A stretch of DNA of 64,000 bases from positions 1 to 64,000 of the forward strand of contig WIXG01000064.1 of assembly GCA_009869945.1 (NCBI GenBank), in the 5' to 3' direction. Source of the stretch: Mesaphorura yosii (Eukaryota > Arthropoda > Collembola > Poduromorpha > Tullbergiidae). Shown here in pieces: positions 27,501 to 42,100 of this stretch (its first letter is position 1; each line of letters begins with the position of its first letter). The notes beneath the pieces were generated by a model, which was not told the origin of the DNA, did no database searches, and worked only from the letters and a program-made list of their open reading frames with translations. Position numbers and translations under genes: made by a program.

Positions 27501-27853
27501 CTGTCCTTTAATTGGAGATCGTGAATTTCGTACTCTAAATCAGCGTCTGCATTGTCGAGTATCTCATTCAAGTCGTTCAGTACGTGTGTAATTTCTGCGG
27601 TTGTAGCTGCAGACGTTGATGGCTCTGACAGTGCAAAAGTATTCAACTGCTTGTCGGCCATTTTCTCGAGGGGTTGATTGTAATTACTATTGCTTCTCTT
27701 GTCAACTTTCACACTTGTGACTGCCTCTTCTAAACAAGATGACTTTGGCGTTGTTTCGGCCGAATGGTTGCAAAGATCAATTAATTTCTCATCGCTCACA
27801 TTCTGAAATGAATCACATGAGGCTCCGTTGAGTGAGTTCGAATTGATCTCCAT
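18541..27853 (-). CDS. bdg: Bedraggled-like SLC6 (NSS-family) transporter
   Basis: A 12-helix membrane protein of the sodium/neurotransmitter symporter (SLC6) family, most like insect bedraggled, which is linked to planar cell polarity and has no settled substrate. Coding exons: 27853-26829, 24540-23943, 23854-23707, 22421-22361, 22268-22144, 22060-21900, 21829-21607, 21540-21095, 21022-20798, 20672-20469, 19849-19689, 19579-18541. All phases agree; 4,416 bases, 1,471 aa. The start ATG has a favourable AACATGG context. Residues 1-463 are an acidic Ser/Thr-rich N-tail with a short coiled-coil-like stretch. The transporter core runs about 464-1072. Residues 1073-1471 are a long cytoplasmic tail with PPxY motifs (PPPKYTPPPSY, PPPPNY). 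TM1 reads LGLNNICRF where classical SLC6 members have GNVWRF, and VPDYFNGVVLQR follows in the short EL2 region. The first intron is about 2.3 kb, the others mostly under 0.3 kb. The N-tail join (phase 2, GGACCGAG to AAATCAA) is the least certain splice. Confidence 0.9.
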
Positions 27854-30800
27854 GTTGTTGGTTGTGTGGTTAAACTCTACGTTGGTTTGCGTACGGTACT
27901 TGCAACGACCTTAACAAATTTTGCATTCTTGGGTCTTTGGTCGAGTGGATCACGATATAGTCACATATCTTGTGGCTCCGAAGTCTCTTCTCATTTGTTC
28001 TCCACCAGAACGAAAGTCCGTTGCACAAAGCTTTCTTTGTTATGTAATACGCATGCGTTGTCGGTTATTGTTTCGGGGGTGAACCATCTGCGAAAAGAAT
28101 CAAAGTTAGCATTTTAAGTCGAATCTGTCCCACAAGAGCAGGAGCATAACAATGGCTGTGATTAATGCCTCGCTTTATACTTCCCGGTTCTGGCATTGTT
28201 AAGCTAAGGCATTACCAATTTCGTGCATAGGGCTTGCGTACCGTTTTAGCTCGATGACAGTTCATTCTGGTCACAAAAAGAGCACCAAACACATTTACTG
28301 AAGCCGACCAGTCATACCAGAATCTCAGGACTGATTGTAAACAAATGCAGTGCATATGTTAATTTTTTGCTACAAATTCACGCACGTTTGTCTCGCGAAC
28401 TCTTTTCATGACTTCAGTTTCAGTTCATCGAGCATTACTTGCTTCAAAGTAACCTAAAACTTGCACGTGTGAAACAAGAAACGTAGTACGAACTGATACA
28501 GTTATGCGAATAAATTACATTTGAACTCTGTCATGTCAAAATTAGTCGACTTCAAATTAGCTGTATAGCACATGACATGTGGATGAAAAACATGGAAAGT
28601 TAACACAGCATAAACATTTAGCCTGTGTGAAGTGCCAAACTGTACAATAACAATCGGCTTAATTTTGTAGTCACTACTAATTAGAATTTAAATACACGCA
28701 CTCTTCACCGGGCCTGGTACAAAAGTTTAGTGAACCTCGCAACTGCCAGCCAAAAGACATCGCAACATTGTAACAAACTGCTGCTTGTCATGAAGATGAG
28801 ACATGGTTTCACATTCATTTCCTTTTCATAAATCAACCCGACTGTAACAAAAAGAAGCAGTAAACGGTAGTGTTTAACTTAAAGGAATGAAAATGAAGAC
28901 ATGCGGTGTTTACTATGGACGTCTGTTAATTGTATTCACACTCAAATTTTATAATTGGTCTGGTCCTGCTGCTGTTTGCTGCGGTATAAGAAAAATAGCC
29001 AATGGAGTACAAAATGTAAAACATAACGAGGGCAGTGACAGGAAATTAGAGTATTAAGGAATTAGTGACCAACTTTCAAGAATCCAATTAATACTGAGGA
29101 GTTACTTTAGCTTTAGCCTGACTTTAACATCTACTGGCGTTGTCTCACCGCCAGTTATTTTCATGAAAATCGACGACATTTGTTCTTCGGAATCGCAAAA
29201 ATGCCTCAGCTAAGTGTACAGTCCGGCCTTCAATACAAAGAGGACAAGGATAGATTCCGATCACTCAGACCTTTAACCAACCCAAAGCCAAAGCACCAAC
29301 GCCAGTCTGAAGTCGCCGAATTCACAATTCACAAAGGAAACCACGATAATAACGTGTGACGTGCAATGTAATGTGCGGTGGACAATGGGAAGTTCTTGCG
29401 GAGAAGAAGGTAAAAAATAGCCTCTGCACTTCGCATTCACAACATTAAGAAACCACAATTAAAAAGACCCACCAACAATGCAGCAAAATACAAAGAAGGA
29501 ACCACTAAAAATTCACTTCATCTCGTGCTGATGATAATGCCTGGGAACAAAACTTAACTAACCTTCGAGATTCTCACTTTTTGATCTGACTTGAATGCAA
29601 CTGCAAACTGCACTGCCTGTAGAATCCTTCTCTTTTCATGTGAAAAATGCGAATCGTCATTAAAACCCGCCGAAGTGGTCGTGGACACGCCGAGGAGCTT
29701 CCTCTTATGTGAAATGTAATTAGATTAGATGAGAGTTCATTTGCCTACCTTCGAACGGCCACTGATGACGGTTCCTTTGTTGCGGAACAATGAAGCGCAA
29801 TAAATAATGGCTTAGCCGGCAACAGCACAAGTGCTCTTCTGCCGCATGTGCACTTGCACACTGTACGAACGAAAATGAAACTGAACTCACTCACTCAGGA
29901 AAAAGTGCAATTGAACTTTTCCAAATTCACGCAGTTCATGCTATTGTGATTACATCCGGTTGGCGAGCGCATTATGAGAGTTTTGGGACGGCGATTCAAT
30001 TTCCTACGTAAACATGCATGCAATTGACAGTATCACATTATTGACAGGTTAGTTTCGGACTAACAACACTTTTGTTTTCCCTTCGTGGCTCATGGCTCAG
30101 GTACTTACGTATTAATTAACCCTGAACCTGAGTATAACTACGACTGCTGATGCTTACTACCTACGTGCATTAGCCAACGTGCCTACGGAGCTGACTTTAC
30201 AAATTGTGAATTAGTGAAAAGTCATGCTGCTCTTTTGTTACACCTGAGCTCTAAATATAATTGAGTTCCATTAAACCAGAGTATTACGCAAAGCGTAATG
30301 ACATGCGGTTAGTCAGCCTTAGTATTCCTATGTCATACAATGCAGTTAAGCACAAAAGCAATTCTGAGGTGTCGAATCTCGTCTCGTAATGCGTTGTGCG
30401 TCCTATCCAGAAGCATTTTTCCAAAGAAATTCCAACCAATTGGTTCAACCAGGCAACCTGCTGCTGTTTTCGTTATCGTTGCATGCGATTGAAATTGGTA
30501 TTCCGGTTGCCCTTGAACAAGTTGTTGGCTCATAATTGCATTACTGCTGTTAATGAACTACGACAATAACACAAACTGCTATCATAAGTCGCATTCACCA
30601 GCGTGTGCACACAAAATTGAGACGAACAAGCGAAAAAGTAACAAACGTGATCACGGACGTGATGCAATTGGGGGTCTGCAATTGAGTCGATTCCCGAAAG
30701 GTGTTTACTAAACGTCAATTTATGCAAGAACTGCAAGAAGTTCTCATTAATGGAGAAAAGGTTGGACGCTGGATGGGCGGAAAGTGAATCCATGCAAATA

Positions 30801-33800
30801 TATGCAGATAATTACGGCATAAATGTGAAAATGCATTAAGAGACAGATCGTGCATCGTGCATGCATGCAATGAAGAAAGCAATGACCTCGCAATGAACGC
30901 TGTGAATGAATTACGAGATTCACCACGATCATGACATCGTACGTACACAAAATCTTCAAAATCCAAACGTGGCGTGGTTCTAGTAGTGCAATAACAATAA
31001 TTTGGTGATGTAAATGCCACACTCGAACGTGCTTCATTCGATTCCACGTTCCACCACCAAATATTTCTCGTCATGTCATGCTTCTCACTTTCCACGGAAC
31101 CACTTTTTGAGTTTGCTCCGCGTTTAAATGCTTGAATAATTTTTCACGTATTTGCTCGTTGTTTTTGTCATCTCACTTGCGACTCAAAAAAGTTCAATTG
31201 GAATACGAAATATAAATCCTGCTATTCTATATTCTAGACGTAAATTCTCTTCTCGGCGTCTCGTGCAAAACAAATTTGTATGCAAATTCTTAGCAAGAAT
31301 CCCATGAAAGTGATGCAAGCACCTAAGAGTAAAGGAATGAGGTTGGAAATAATGTTTTCTATTCGGATGCACAATTTGTGATGCAAATTGTCAGGCTCTG
31401 GTTCAGGTAATTGCATACGTATACGAACCATACGAATATTTATGCGCGAATAGTATGAAGGCGGAATCCGCCTATTATTTTAGAACACGTCAAGAGCATG
31501 GAATCTGAATTGAATTTTTCGAAATTTCGGATTAACTGCTTCTTGTGATACAGCAATTTACGTTCTGTAATTCATGAGAAAAATTCCACAAACAAGATGC
31601 AGAAACTTTTTTAATATGCATCGCTCTAAAGACTGATGGTATTGGGTGTTGCGTCATAGGATTTATGTCGAATTTTTATGTTCCATTCCGTTTCGCGCGC
31701 TTCCGGATTCAGGGTGGATTGACTCACTCAGTCGGCATTCGAATTGAGTGCTCATTTTCATTTCCCAACGCTACAGTTGCTTTATTTTTGATTGATGCCT
31801 AAACGAAAGGGAAATTTGCCGCCGACATCACCCTCGTCTTGGCGGCTCAAATTGAAATAAATTGCAGCGAAATGGGATTTTCTTCCTAATGAATAGGTTT
31901 TCCCAAGTTCAAACTTAATAGTTCAGCGCGCGGCTCCTTTTTCGCCAAATGGTTCATTATTTTTGCGCCTCCAACTTCAATTCGCAATTGCAATTACGGT
32001 ACATTTCACGGCAAAGTCAAGTACCATTGTACAAAAATAACAAGTTCATCATCATTTGGCTGCGGCGCTGCGTTGCAGAATGAAGATATCCCAGCCGCAG
32101 GTCTCAAAAGCAAAAGCGGAAACTATTTTATCAGCATTATTAAATGATAGTGCATTTTATTGCTCAATTCACAGTTGATGAAACTCGAGTTGGAAGATCT
32201 GAATCGTGTACGCGAGAATCGAAGCAGAACAGCAACCTTTTCGTTCTTTTCTCATGTATGACTTTGGTACAAAACAGGCGTTCAAGCCGAACGAATGAGA
32301 AACAGTGCAAAAATGAACGAATGAGTTCGAAGAAGGCAGGGACGTCTTGCTGAGAGCCTGGGATTGAGTTTGAATTAATTCAAGGTTTTCATTTAAATGT
32401 GTAAATACATTCACTATTCACATTCGAATCATGAGCTGGATTTTACACTTGTAGTTGATAAATTAATGAGAAATGCATCGTTAATTCGGAGAAAATTCAA
32501 ATTCATGTTAAGATGTAAGTCCATTGCACTCCTGCTCTTGAACTCTCTTCAATTCAATGCATTGCAAACTGCAAACTGCAGTACGGGGCAGCTTGCTTTA
32601 CATTGCACGCAGTGTGAATATGCATCAGTGCAAGACAAATTGTACATGACTCTTTTATTAAATACTTTTCGTCAAGATGTACCGTTAACACAAGAAAGAC
32701 CAGAGATTCGTATTTGCATTCTGCATCTTGGTTCTTTGGGTCGTTGAATAGAAAATACAGCACACTGATTTATCACGAACAAGAAAAGCAAACAGGACAT
32801 TGCATTTGAGTTGCATAATAAGAGTTCTCGTCTCATGCCATTCAGCCAGCGTCAAGTTTTAATCACCAAGACACGAACACTCCGGGTGCGGGCCTGTTCT
32901 TGCTCGCTTGTTGTGCTCGACTCTTGCTGAATTTGAAGCACGACTTCATGAATCATGATTCGTGGTCCATCGCCCGTCGTACTTCAGCTTATTTAAATGG
33001 CAGGAAGGAGGAAAGCTTTTTAAATCTTGTTAAGACCTGGGCAATCACTGTATCCAAGTACCGCTAATTAGCTAACTTCATACCTTCAACCACGTTGCAG
33101 GTTTCTGCTATTTGACACGCCCACAAATATTCCATAATCTGTATTTCTCTAATCAGAAAATGCGAAATGGTAATTAGGACCTGTACTCCTTGCAAGCACA
33201 AACTCACGCATGCATACAAATTAGCTGAATTTAGACAGACACAATTAGGGTACATGTTACAAACCTTCCGGACTATTGAAAATCAGTGTCAATGCGTCAG
33301 TTCACAATTAAATCCGCGGATTTATTATTCACCACGTCCCCGACCTCAAAATGCTATTTATAAGCAATGCGTACCGCTCATTTAACTATTGCTCTTTGCC
33401 TTTGAATGGGATCTGGGAAAAATTGCACGTAACATACGAGTTCAATTGATAAATATGATATTCACTGTGAAATTAATTCAGAATCACGAGCAGTAGATTT
33501 CCATCGTCTGTGCCAGAGATCGAAGCCCAGCTACCTGCTTCCTGAGCTCCCAAAATTGGTGCAAAAGTATTACGAGCACTAAAATCAAGTAAAGGATCCG
33601 TAGGTTGTGTCCGAATATGACGCATAAATTGCTGATTTTTTCAGCGTTATGTCCGAAAAGCAAGAAATGCCCACTCAACCCTGCAAGAGGAAGGCCACCA
33701 CCTGCCCAATATTTCTTTGTTACATACGAGTGCGACAGGAACTGCGAGTAACCCCATCATTTCTACTCGTGCATAATTTATTCATGTCACAAAGCTTCAC

Positions 33801-36800
33801 AAAGCGAGTAGAATTGAAGCGGGCGCGGGCTTAAGTAGCAAGCTCATGGCTGGGGGAGCACAGAGAACAATTAATAGCAAATGTGAAGGTTGAACGTAAT
33901 CCGTTTACAATTCCTAGGGTTCCATTGTGTTGCACTCACGCGATAATCGTATTAAAACACATGGAAGCAAAGATGGAGATTTATGGCTTGATAGAAAAGC
34001 ATAAAGCTGAGTTCAAGCTCTTCAGGTTTGACTGACTTGAATGAGCGCACGTCCGCCAAGTCAAGCCAATTAAATGCAATAGCATTTCTGGCAACAGCTT
34101 CATTTCCGTTCCTTTGCTCGTGTTTGTTTTCTTATTCCCTGCGTGAGATAATCTTTACCCAAATCAATCTCAATGCTATTGCATTTTATGATCTCTGATT
34201 GTTGGTTGTAAACAATGGCTGCAATTACATGTCTGAGTTCTTACCCGGGACAAGGATGTTGGACGTATTTAAAAAAGATGAACATACCCTGAAGAATTCA
34301 ATTTATAAGTACAATCGAGGCTATTGCCATCGTGGAGCGCAACCACTCGTGCTCAGAGATATTGATGATTCGTAACTGCGAGCCAGCGAGTCGACCTGCT
34401 TTAACGTCACAGTTCACGAATTATTAATATTCCGGCACGGTGATCCATGTAATGATGTGACGCGGTTACGAACGTTAGGGATGGAAGTGTCATCTCTATA
34501 AATAAGGCTTAGAATGTTCAGTCTTCCAGTCGATTAATATGCAAATAATGCCAAGGGACTCCATGCTAATTACACCAGCCTCCAGTCAATTCTGACTCCA
34601 GCTTTAATTTGTCACTGAATACTGTATTATTATTCTCATTTGGGAAGTCCAGCACCTTACTGTGCTTGTGCTCTTGATAGCAGCTAATGGTACAGGTTTG
34701 TCTTGTACATGTAGTTACACGCGACGACGCGACGTGCGAGCAACTTCGTCGGCCTATCATATTATTGAGACAAAGTAGTCGCAAGTCGCAATTCAAGATC
34801 AATATTACGTGATAAACGTCTATAAAGCCTCCATTCCTTTTGCTTTGCCTCTTTGTTCGCACTTTTCAAAGTCAATGTTAAACCTTAATTGCACTGCTGC
34901 TAGAAGTGTAGTCGTATGTATGTTGTCAGTGACGTGTGCAGCGTGTATCAAATGATCGTGCAAAAAATGACTTATCGCTTTTGTATTGGCAATTATGAGA
35001 CAAGACTCAAGACCGCTTTTTCATTACCTTTTGTTCGCAGCATCAAACCGCACTACGTCTCTTCACCTCGCCTCGAATCTCAACGACTGCGAGTAAGCGA
35101 CTTCCTTTGTGTGACTCGCTGACTGAGGAGCAATTCACGTTCACGTCAATTTTGTCATTAAACTCAACCACAAGCGTGCACACGAGACGTTCATTTGCTG
35201 AAGGTTTATTATCGTAGTGCGAATAAGGAAATGAAAATCCAAACCGAAATTAATACGATGTTATGACACAAGTCTGCTCTGTCTCAACAATGCACCAAAT
35301 ATGAATGCGCACTTCGTAATTTGACAGCAGTAGATTCGGCACAATACAATCGAACAATAAACACACAATTAACAAACTATGATTGAGAAATTGAACAAAT
35401 TCTTGTATTTAGCAATGCACGAGGCAGGAAACTAACCAAGCACTGCAGGATTTGCGAAAAGGATCAAAATTACCAACACAGCACTGTTGAAACCTTTCCA
35501 CAGTCTACTGCCGACTTGAGTACGACCTGAGCCGCCAGTAACTAACTCAATCACAAATTGTCCACTGTCCAGTGCCAATCCGGCGGAGGTAGAACAGTAG
35601 CAAAGCAACAGCACATCGGCCACAGTGCGTTGAAACTGTTGCTCTCTCTCAAGTTCACAATAATGCAATGATTGAGGAGGAACTAAAATTGTGTTCAGAA
35701 ACTGGTTAAGTGATCTTGAGAATTGCTGGGTACGCGATACAGGCTAGCGTGGCAAGGAATTATAGACACGAATCTTATTCCTGCACGTCCGAGCCACCAA
35801 CGCATAATATTAAAATGTGCATTCAATTCAATTCACATCACAAATGACACCCAAGCCCAATGCGGCCCAACACAACCACAGCCCACTACAGCATTTAGCA
35901 AGTTGAAGAAGTGAATTTGTTGGTCTTCAGGTAGCTATGTTGTGTTTTGAGGTACGACAGCGAATAAAACATAGCGTAAACTGCAAGGCATAGAATGCAA
36001 TGTTTTATTTATTCGATAGACAGACGTACACAACAATGAATGCAAGTAACAATCGGGCGAGCTACAGCTGTGTGTAGTTTTTTGCGATGAAGGCGTTGGG
36101 CACAGCACACAGTGTCCTCATACAGCTTAGCTACTCGCTACAATGTATTGTAGTTTGCCAATTTACGCGAATGCTTGAGATCCTCTGACTAGAGCTAGTC
36201 AAAGCCTAGCCTCTCTCAACACGAGGGCATTTTATCCCAGCCGTTCTATGTTGCAGTAATAATTAGCACGGTCGTGCAATGACTCAATCGTTCGTTATGA
36301 ACAAACTGTGAACGATTCGACAGACGGACGATGAATAAGACAACAACAATGTTAGCGTGCCATATGCGCAACTCGAATAGGATATGAAAACGTAGACCAA
36401 GACCCAGCCCCAGTCGTCAGACTTCCGTTATAATAATAAGCTAATCTTTTGTACGACAAATACAATTCGATATTGTAAAGAATCGACGACCTTATGATCC
36501 AGTTCATGTCATGCGTCATCCGCGCACAGCAAAATTAAGAAAATTAGTGTGGTGCGAAAATTGATCACCTCATAATTAAGGAACAGTGGTATGACAATAA
36601 TGGTGGAATTGTTCTTAATCACAATGCGCACATGTCGCCGAAAGCCTTCCTGGACGGCTTTATTAACGTTGCGGGTTTGAGGAGAATAATATCATTACTA
36701 TTACGGATACAAAAAGACGATGATTGTACTTGCAATGCAGGTTTTGATCTGTGCATTGAACCGAGCACGACCAAATGATTGGCAAATGGCATTTGCCATT

Positions 36801-39060
36801 AATTTTGGACAACTTTTTGCCCTACGCACTGTTGGATTATATCCCATTGACAAAATCCATTAAGGCCACACTTAAACCACCGTTACCCTTAATACGTCAT
36901 GTCATGACTCATTGAGGCCCGAGCATGAAAACAAATACGGGAATTTCTTAATTATTACTTTTATGGCAGGGATGTACTTTGATGTACGAGACTTGCAATT
37001 CAATTCAAAGGAAATTGCAAAGGTCAATCCTCCTGAGCCGCTTAGCTTGCGCTCAAGATCACGACTGCGAAAATGGCCACGATTTGTAAACTAGAACAAA
37101 TCTTCATCAATCATCAATTAAGTCGAGCTAAAGCCAACCTTTATTTGTTTAAATCAATGCGCAATGCAATGCAGCGTTTGCATTCAGGCAACGGTTAAAT
37201 ATTGAAACGTACTATCAAAGTAATCAATCTACATTGCCAATTGCCGATTGCTCTGCCATTGCCTTGCACAATTCTATGTATGGCAAGAACAAGTACAAGG
37301 ATTCAAAATTCAGAGTCGAGTTTTAACACGAGTCAAGAACAAGTTTTTGTTTTTAATTTCACGGACTTACATAACAGTGTGATTCAACTCGTTCGCAGAT
37401 CGTTAGCTGAGGGCGTACGCAGTACGTAGACCGGATGAGTCGTATCAAATGAAGATATATCATGGCGATGATGGCGAAAGACTTTAGTTGACTGACCATC
37501 TTGACCTTCTGAGCAAATAAAAGAATTTAAGCCTTCCTTTTTATAGAAACGTGCCCCAATTTTGAGCTTACGGTTCTCAAGCGGAAACTGAATGTATTTT
37601 TAATGTAGTTCAAATCCTTCAATGTGAGCATGCCACAATTGTGCATAGGAAGCGACGTTTAAATCCGTGCCATTGTGAGAATAATCTCCATAGAATGCTA
37701 TGCGCATGTGCAAATACAACACAATTCACAATGCAATGGCATAAAAATGCAATTCCCGATTGTAATGACTGGGATTCTCTTCCGTTTGTTCCTGACCTTT
37801 TGTCATTGCACTCGCTGCATTCATTGTGATTTTTGTGTAATATGAAATTACTATAATTGTGCTTTGTACTGCCGCAGTATTGAGAGCAGCACAGCAGCTG
37901 CATCTCTGCGCGCTTTTAGGCATAGATCGTTCGTTTAAGGGTGCTCTACTAAACTGCGTTCATTCATTCTTATTCTTACTTATGAACTGTTCTCAAATTG
38001 GAAAAATCAGACAATGAAATAGTGCAATTGTCCGCAATTGGGAACATTCTACTTGTACTCCACCATATAGCATAAACGCAGGAAAGCACCTCAAACTTTG
38101 AGCATCTCATTGTAATTGAAACAGATTTAATTTATTCAAATGGCAAAGAACTAGAAGAGGCCTGTAAAAATTATACCGAGTCAATTCTTGTTTTCTGGTG
38201 TCGCGAAAATGGACTGACCAAATTCTAAACTAAAGAAGATTCACTAAATCCAACGAAGACATTCGAACAAGTGATAAATTGCAAACTCCTTCCTTGTACG
38301 CAAAATGCAAATTGTGCAAGTCCTAAAGATATCAGTGCCTGGACTGTAATTGCAACGCGGCTTGTCAAGCCACAATACAATTAATGACAAGTGAGTCCGC
38401 TTTGAGTATTATTGTGCCTGTAAAAATAATTACAAACTTTCAAGGTGAGCAGTCAGTTTGCGTTTCGCGAGGCGTGTGTTGTGCACTAACGACATTACTT
38501 TGCTCATACCAGCCACGCGTATATAAATCACAAGCATCCACGCAAGCACGCAGCGAAAAAGGCAATGGCAGTTGCTATAAAGATTCATTGCTAAAGTCAA
38601 GCGCATGGCAAAAAAGGCTCCACTCGACTCAAGATCAGAATATCATAAATGATTTCCTGATTCTTTATTCGCGTAATGTGACCAGTATTTTAAGTGCTTG
38701 CTGTGCAAATAAGACTACAAAAGGTCTCAGCTCAAGTACATTCGCACAAGCATAAGCATCCGCCCAATTTATTGAAAATTGTCATCGTGTCCTCATGTCG
38801 TCAGGCCTAGGATGGACATGGGTGAACAAGATCAATACACAAATATCGAATGTCACTAATTGGAATGCTTCCGATTGCATTGTTTCTTGCTAATCATTGC
38901 GGCCTGTGCTACGCCGCAAGCCGAAGACGTATTCAATATTATGAACAGTGAGCGAGCAAAGATTCACTTTCAATACACATGTGCAATGCGAATTTCAAGG
39001 TCCCTTCTCAAAGAAGCAGGCACATGGTTGCGTTAACGGGCCAACTAATATTCTACTTCC
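27854..39060. other. Gene-poor stretch upstream of the transporter gene
   Basis: About 11 kb with no open frame that shows a domain, codon-level similarity to a known family or a consistent exon chain. It probably includes the promoter and 5' leader of the transporter gene near 27.9 kb. A doubled AATAAA on the minus strand at 36004-36013 could end a non-coding minus-strand transcript, but I find no coding exon to go with it. Confidence 0.45.
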
Positions 39061-39070
39061 TATTTACATA

Positions 39071-39191
39071 CAGGGTGCCAAATAATTAGTGACACCTATC
39101 GTACAGCCGATTCTTGGGATGTGAGCATATGTGTTATATATCACATCCCCATCGGCTGTAGGGTGGGGGTCACTAATTATTTGGCACCCTG
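39071..39191. mobile_element. 121-bp Tc1/mariner-type MITE, near-perfect hairpin
   Basis: The element begins CAGGGTGCCAAATAATTAGT and continues GAC; its right end is the exact reverse complement over 23 bases. It sits between TA dinucleotides (39069-39070 and 39192-39193), the target duplication of the Tc1/mariner superfamily. The interior continues the palindrome: CAGCCGAT and GGGATGTGA on the left match TCACATCCC and ATCGGCTG on the right, so nearly the whole element folds on itself. It has no coding capacity. The intact TIRs suggest a young copy. Confidence 0.85.
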
Positions 39192-39193
39192 TA

Positions 39194-42100
39194 CTTAACC
39201 AATATTTAATGGCTGCGAGCCTTCCTTTGCTTTGGTTTTGATTTGGGTAACAATGGATTCATGTGATGCTTTTGTTGTGTCGATTAATTAGGCTCCAACT
39301 GCTTGAATTTGTCTTTTGTCATGTCTCACGTACCACCGCTTGCATGAGGACTTTTGTGTTTCTAAGCAAGACACTTGGAAAATTCTTACTGTTGCGTAAT
39401 GAATGCGCAACTTACTTCAAAAAGGATTTATTTGCAAACGTTTTTATTCAATGGTGATGAGCCATGAGGAAATTCACTGTGATCAGATCAGAGCCAGAAA
39501 GGTGTATTTCCCACAAGTTTCGGCAATTTCAGTGTCATTTGTCAAACTGTAGGAAAAACTCAGGATGTTGAGATGAAATTTTACTCAATTTCAGTCCCTG
39601 CTATATAAATGTAACAGTATGAAGTAACTCGCTTTCATTTTCTATGTCACAAAAAACGGATTAAGATTAAGACATAAAATTGCAGCAATGCAATGGGAAA
39701 TATCACACCACGCCGTGAGATCAGATGCGATGACAATTCAATTCATATCTCACACATGGTGAATACGCACAATACAGGGCAATCAACGCTCACAGCCACA
39801 ATCAGAGGAATGACAATTGAAGCTATGCTGTGGGATGAAAATTGTCAGCCAAACGATCTAATTTCGTGACTGCATTAATTCCATATTCACGAAAAGTCGC
39901 CTTCCTTGCATTGTCGTGCATGGGACATGATCTGTTTCTGTGCACCTTGAATTTCATGTAGAAAACATGAAAGCGCAGAGATTCTGATTACTCGTATCGC
40001 ACGACTCATGTCCCATTGTTTTATAAATTACATAAGCAAGAGTCGAATAAATTAGTAAATTGTAACAGGAACAATGGACAACTGAGTCTTAATACAAATT
40101 AGTACGGCATGGTGAAAAGTGAAGACAAAGGAAAGATCATTTACTCGTACTCGTACTCGTCCGCCGTTCGCATTGTTGTTAGTAGCAGTCGACAGTCAGC
40201 GTTATATAATTATCTAAATTATAGTGCCACGCTGCGATTTAACATAGAAATTCAGTTCTTCCTGCCTACCAAGCAGCCATCGACTTAATTCGTAATTCAC
40301 AACTGTAATTCGCTTGACAGTCGTAATTCCTAATCTTGCGGTCGCTTTTGAGTTATGAGTTATAGCTTTGTAGGTTTCCGCATTGTTGAGGGAATTAAGC
40401 TGTTACAAGGGATTAGTACAAAAAATAAGGCACTTCTCTGCTAATTTACTTGAGATTTTCGAAACAGACAGCAGCAATTCCACCGTTGCAAAGCGGAGCA
40501 GACACGCAGACTCATTAACATGTGATCCTGAATTCGTTATTTTGTCTTTGCATAAGTGTTTAGCATCGCGTCCGCTCTGTTGCACAATAATTATATTGTC
40601 ATTTGTCATTAACATAATTATCGTACACACACGGGAAAGTTGGGCCAGATGGACGAGCGGCGACGACGGAGTTTTACGACAAATTGGGCACATGGCTGTC
40701 TGAATGTACCATGAACTATAAGCCAGGCTTCATTTCTACGACGCAAAATTAATTAGCATGAAGAAGAAGCTTTCCCAATGCAGCATGGTGCAAGGTAGCG
40801 AGACTTGGGAGACTCGACTCGTAATAAATACTAAAGCAAGTTTAATTGCCTCTAATACGGTTTTATGGTCGTCAGAAAATAATTACTACGCTACACACTG
40901 GGTCCTGTGACAGCCAGCGACAGTGAATGACGATTACAAGACGGTGCGACTGCTTATGAGGCAAGAGCGGTTATTACATAATCCTGTGAATTATTATTTA
41001 AATGCTAATGCTAATTTTAGGGCTGTAAAACTGAATTGAATTAAAACATATGCGACATATCCTGCCACGCGTGAATTTCAATCAGATACAGGCACAAGAC
41101 TATGCTAAAGGCTCAACATGGCGATTAGTTGCAGGATTCGTTTGGCGTTTTATGATTCCCGTGCGCTTAATTGAGAGATTATGCAATGCTGCTCGTAAAA
41201 ATAGAATAAGGGCATTTCTAATTTCTTTGTGTCTTCATTCAAATGTTAGAAGATTCGAATGCTGACTTTGTTAATTTTGCGACTTTGCGATTAGTCTCAA
41301 ATCTCCATGTGGAGAGAGTTTTGTGATAGAGTCCTCATAATCTCATCTTCAAGCTGAGGCTCATGATGAACAAGGACCGTGGCATTTAACAGCGCAGCAT
41401 TGCATTGTTCTATTCATTCTATTGTCGTTCAAAAAGACGTCTTCCTTTGCATTTGTACAAAGATTATGTCACATAATCATCAAATTGTCATCATTGAATC
41501 GAGTTAAGTGTTTGTGTATTTTGTTAAGCGTTGACCATGGCCCAAATGGTCTAGCTTGAGCTCTCTCGTGCATGTAATATGAGTTCGAAATGAAGCAAAG
41601 CATGAGTTTGTCCTGGGCTTGCTTGAACAAAGGGAAGCATCGGCACAAGGGAACTGCATGTTACCGTGACAGTCAGATTTAAACAATGATGGACACTCGT
41701 CAAATAAAGTTGCAATCTGTCTCCAGAATATAAATACGGCACCCAAAGTCAAACTTAATTTAAGCTTGGCAAAATTATGTAAATTGTGTGTAAGAAAAAT
41801 TGTCAACTTTTTGACGTTTGAGGACGAGAGCATAAAATCGTATTTAACAGGATGACGGGCTTGGCTTGGGACTTCGGGCTGGACTCGTATCTTATACCCT
41901 CCATGGCTGAATGAAGTGGGCCTTTTCATAACCCGAATGTCACGATTCTATTGGTAAGACTAAAATGTCTAACACAGGCTCAAGATTCAAGATGTGACGC
42001 GATCATCACCTTGGCTTTCAATGGACAGTTTGCTAATCTTTCATTATAAATATTACGCAACAATACGCTGCTATTTGGAATACAAAAATCACATTATCCC

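Noticed and set aside
35432-35668. Minus-strand frame with a hydrophobic end
   Set aside because: Begins at TTG, no start ATG upstream and no partner exon; composition not convincing.
36779-36800. Short palindrome around TGGCAAATGGCATTTGCCA
   Set aside because: Only about 20 bp, no flanking duplication; expected by chance in this much sequence.
40141-40160. Three repeats of TCGTAC
   Set aside because: Too short to call a microsatellite of interest.
41504-41929. 141-codon minus-strand frame
   Set aside because: No recognisable domain, frame shared with another open frame, no splice continuity.
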